A DNA stretch of 8,044 bases from an uncultured Sulfurovum sp. (GTDB taxonomy: Bacteria > Campylobacterota > Campylobacteria > Campylobacterales > Sulfurovaceae), in NCBI GenBank assembly GCA_902727905.1, contig CACVAR010000084.1:1-8044 (forward strand), read 5' to 3'. This document shows positions 6,175-8,044 of the stretch, piece after piece. The notes beneath the pieces were generated by a model. That model was not told where the DNA came from. It saw only the letters and a program-made list of their open reading frames with translations, and ran no database searches. Position numbers and translations under genes: made by a program. The stretch's first letter is position 1; the number at the start of each line of letters is the position of its first letter.

Positions 6175-6206
6175 ATAATAAGTTTAGGTATATCTAAACT
6201 TATTAT
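6175..6206 (+). terminator. hairpin directly after the repeat-protein gene
   Basis: A perfect 13-base stem (6175-6187 against 6194-6206) closes a 6-base loop GTATAT. No T-run follows, so it is not a canonical intrinsic terminator. It more likely stabilises the 3' end of the upstream mRNA or attenuates transcription. It abuts a second hairpin. Confidence 0.5.
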
Positions 6207-6251
6207 ATCAAATAGAATTGATTTTTTATTCAAATTAATTCTATTTGATAT
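6205..6251 (+). terminator. second, longer hairpin before the small lipoprotein gene
   Basis: A perfect 15-base inverted repeat pairs 6205-6219 with 6237-6251 around a 17-base loop containing six Ts. It ends 17 bases before the ATG at 6269 and could hinder ribosome access as well as transcription. No T-run follows the stem. Together with the previous hairpin it forms a tandem structure between the abundant-subunit gene and the genes for the rarer components. Confidence 0.5.
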
Positions 6252-6268
6252 GAAAGTAGATAGTAACT

Positions 6269-6472
6269 ATGAATAAAATAATTATGTTATTTAGTTTTTT
6301 ATTTATATCTTGTAATGATAATATTTTATCTTTTGATAAAGGTACAAGTACCAAAGATTTAAATAAAAAGAATATAAGAATACATACTCTGAATATAGAG
6401 CATAATAGTATAACTCATCAGAATAATGCAATAAATACAAACCTTAACGGAATGATTGTTATTGAAAAGTAG
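6269..6472 (+). CDS. small probable lipoprotein with one amyloid-like repeat (candidate nucleator/anchor)
   Basis: A 67-residue protein. Residues 1-15 form a short hydrophobic signal ending LFISC, a plausible though imperfect lipobox with Cys15 as the lipidated residue; a polar tail follows directly. Residues 41-66 match the repeat of the protein encoded upstream: LNIEHNSITHQNNAINTNLN then GMIVIE, against TNIQSNSDVTQNGLVNINRN then GSIHIE, keeping N-I, N-S, Q-N, N, N, N-G and I-x-I-E in register. By analogy with CsgB, I infer a membrane-tethered partner that could template or anchor fibres of the larger protein. No good Shine-Dalgarno sequence precedes the ATG, and a hairpin ends 17 bases upstream, so expression is probably low. 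The pore gene starts 10 bases after its stop. It is a small gene but well supported by the shared repeat. Confidence 0.65.
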   Translation: MNKIIMLFSFLFISCNDNILSFDKGTSTKDLNKKNIRIHTLNIEHNSITHQNNAINTNLNGMIVIEK

Positions 6473-6482
6473 GGAAAATAGT

Positions 6483-7874
6483 TTGAAAAATAAAAAATAT
6501 AATATAATATTTTTAGGAATATTTGGAGTAATATTTTCTGCTTGTACAAGTAATATGGAAACTAATCCTGTACCAGTACGAAAAGTATATACAGAAATGA
6601 TGCCAATAAGTACATATGAAAATAAGTATGAAATTGTTTTGGGTATATTTGGAGACTCTTTAAGTAGATATACTGCATTTAAATATCCAAAAATGAAAGA
6701 TATTCCTATAGAAATTTATGACGTAAGTAATAAAACTTCGGATGGAAAAATTCCTATTTCTTCTCACGGAATTTTAATTGAAGGTGTAAATAAATTAGTG
6801 GCAACAAGTGGAAACCTTTTAGTTGCACAAGATATTATGCGACATACAGATACTTTAACTGAGGCTGCTGACTATGAAGAAACGGGCAGTGTTCCTAGGG
6901 TATTACGCCTAGAAGGAAGCATTGATAGATCAGATTTAATTTATTCTAAAACAAATTCATTTAGTGGTGATGGGACAATGACACATAAAGGTGACAGAGG
7001 AGACTTCGGATTTGAATTACAAGATAAAGATAATATTCGTGAAATTGCACTTAGTTTAAGATTTATTAATAAAAGGAAGGGGAGAAGGTTTAATTCATTC
7101 GCTAGATATGGTAGTGCAACAAACTCAATTAGAGTGGCAAAAAAAACTGATGGTAGTGGATATGGTGTATTTCTTTTAGGTAGTGGAATTACTAATAATA
7201 ATATAAAAACTATTACACCTGGTGTCCATCAAGCTATAGAAATACTTATTCAACATACACTTATTCAAACATTTGGAAGAAATTTTGAAGTTCCGTATTG
7301 GCATTGCTCTAATATTTATAAGATTGATACTCTTCAAAAAAGTAATATGCGATTAGATTGGAATAGAAAAAATACAGAAAATAAGTTTAAACTTTTACAA
7401 ATAGCTTTAAATATGTATGGATTTTCTATTAAAATAGATGGAAAAAACAGTAAAAAAATGAATCTTGCTTTAAAGTCTATAGCTAATAAACTCGGTATAG
7501 ATGGAAGTAAGTATGAATTTGAATATTATTTTAATATTTATAATAATATGCCTTTTGCAAATTTCACTCCCAAAAATTTTAATGCATTAAAAGCAGATAT
7601 TTATAAAATTAATAATGGAAAGTTACCAAAATATACTGAAGTTATTAGAACAGAACCTACTCTTCCCAAGAATGATTATACTCTAAAACCAGATGCTGTA
7701 ATTGTGGGAGGGCATGATGGTGTAAAAACTATATATAGAATTGATAGAGAACCAAGTACTAAAGTGCTTGATAACAGTAGAATAACTGATGAAGATAGAA
7801 AAAGGATAAGGTCATCTAAGTATATAAAGATTCTTGATGAACAAAGAGCCCTTCTTGATAGTTTAAATGAATAA
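6483..7874 (+). CDS. CsgG/HfaB-like outer-membrane secretion lipoprotein with peptidoglycan-binding-like domain
   Basis: A 463-residue lipoprotein: MKNKKY, a hydrophobic stretch, then IFSAC with Cys21 as the lipid attachment site. Residues about 70-265 follow the order of CsgG, the nonameric outer-membrane channel that exports curlin: IPIEIYDVSNKT (about 74-85), a short helix region, LRLEGSIDRSD (about 141-151; compare MVEGSI in CsgG), IREIALSLRFINKRKGR (185-201; compare DQIAVNLRVVNVSTGE), and PGVHQAIEILIQHTL ending YWHC (246-275; compare the helix and GLWDL of CsgG). Residues about 301-340 (LQIALNMYGF, then IDG, then ALKSIANKLG) resemble a PG_binding_1 domain. The last 120 residues are not recognised and end highly charged. 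I chose the TTG at 6483 because AGGGA (6471-6475) lies 7 bases upstream and it gives a normal lipoprotein signal; the frame is open back to 6456 without such support. Arg codons are almost all AGA or AGG. Confidence 0.75.
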   Translation: MKNKKYNIIFLGIFGVIFSACTSNMETNPVPVRKVYTEMMPISTYENKYEIVLGIFGDSLSRYTAFKYPKMKDIPIEIYDVSNKTSDGKIPISSHGILIEGVNKLVATSGNLLVAQDIMRHTDTLTEAADYEETGSVPRVLRLEGSIDRSDLIYSKTNSFSGDGTMTHKGDRGDFGFELQDKDNIREIALSLRFINKRKGRRFNSFARYGSATNSIRVAKKTDGSGYGVFLLGSGITNNNIKTITPGVHQAIEILIQHTLIQTFGRNFEVPYWHCSNIYKIDTLQKSNMRLDWNRKNTENKFKLLQIALNMYGFSIKIDGKNSKKMNLALKSIANKLGIDGSKYEFEYYFNIYNNMPFANFTPKNFNALKADIYKINNGKLPKYTEVIRTEPTLPKNDYTLKPDAVIVGGHDGVKTIYRIDREPSTKVLDNSRITDEDRKRIRSSKYIKILDEQRALLDSLNE

Positions 7875-7876
7875 AA

Positions 7877-7917
7877 GCCTTTTTATAAAGGATAACTGAA
7901 CCCCAAAGAAAAAAGGC
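7877..7917 (-). terminator. likely intrinsic terminator for a leftward gene beyond the window
   Basis: GCCTTTTT (7877-7884) and AAAAAGGC (7910-7917) form an 8-base stem with a 25-base loop. On the minus strand the stem is followed by TTTTATT, as in an intrinsic terminator; on the plus strand it is followed by a run of A, so it serves the rightward secretion gene poorly. A shorter stem, CCTTT (7878-7882) with AAAGG (7887-7891), is also possible. Confidence 0.4.
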
Positions 7918-8044
7918 AAAAAACAATAGTATCTTAACAATAAGTTATGAAAGAACAAGTCCAAGAGCAAACTCTTTGGCAAGTTTGATTCTTTAAACAC
8001 TCAAAAAAAGTTCAGTATCTAGAATTTGAACGAGAGTGTTTTGA
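7918..8044. other. unresolved end of window
   Basis: No gene can be supported in this 127-base end. On the minus strand a 16-codon open frame enters from the right and stops at 7993-7995 (its visible part ends TELFLSV), which could be the tail of a leftward gene. On the plus strand the frame starting at ATG 7947 reads protein-like but stops after 13 codons at 7986. An imperfect hairpin pairs CAAACT (7968-7973) with AGTTTG (7982-7987). Confidence 0.3.

Noticed and set aside
6456..6482. Upstream start (TTG 6456) for the CsgG-like protein
   Set aside because: It would add nine polar residues before the lipoprotein signal and overlap the previous gene; AGGGA points to the TTG at 6483.

Overview
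The window looks like chromosomal DNA from an AT-rich Gram-negative bacterium, most likely a Campylobacterota relative (Sulfurimonas/Sulfurovum/Arcobacter type). This is an inference. It rests on the low G+C, on promoters with a clear -10 box preceded by T-rich DNA rather than a good -35, on outer-membrane lipoproteins, and on the mix of families. No rRNA, tRNA, CRISPR array or complete insertion sequence is visible.

Left part (1-2653): the end of a TruC-type tRNA pseudouridine synthase converges on a membrane-anchored choline-kinase/APH-fold kinase, and their stop codons overlap. A short divergent promoter region separates the kinase from a two-gene operon encoding a DUF2238 (YjdF-like) membrane protein and a small DUF1801-like protein.

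Middle (2654-4898): a VapBC-type toxin-antitoxin pair (PIN-domain toxin) with an inverted repeat over its promoter. It is followed by a tightly coupled pair for phospholipid synthesis: a CDP-alcohol phosphatidyltransferase with a variant active-site motif and a CdsA-type CDP-diglyceride synthase. The pair resembles E. coli ynbA-ynbB.

Right part (4899-7874): after a 380-base AT-rich gap comes the most interesting region, a four-gene cluster that I read as a curli/Hfa-like functional-amyloid secretion locus. It encodes (i) a 150-aa probably exported protein of unknown function, (ii) a 119-aa exported protein with two 38-residue Asn/Gln-rich repeats, (iii) a 67-aa probable lipoprotein carrying one copy of the same repeat, and (iv) a 463-aa CsgG/HfaB-like lipoprotein with a C-terminal peptidoglycan-binding-like segment. 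In the proposed model, (iv) is the outer-membrane export pore, (ii) is the fibre subunit and (iii) is a lipid-tethered nucleator or anchor. Strong hairpins lie on both sides of gene (ii), as expected if the subunit is made in excess of the pore. Arginine codons in this cluster are mostly AGA/AGG and it is more AT-rich than the left half, which hints at separate acquisition. CsgE, CsgF and CsgD homologues are not seen.

The last 170 bases hold a likely terminator for a leftward gene outside the window and no gene I can support.
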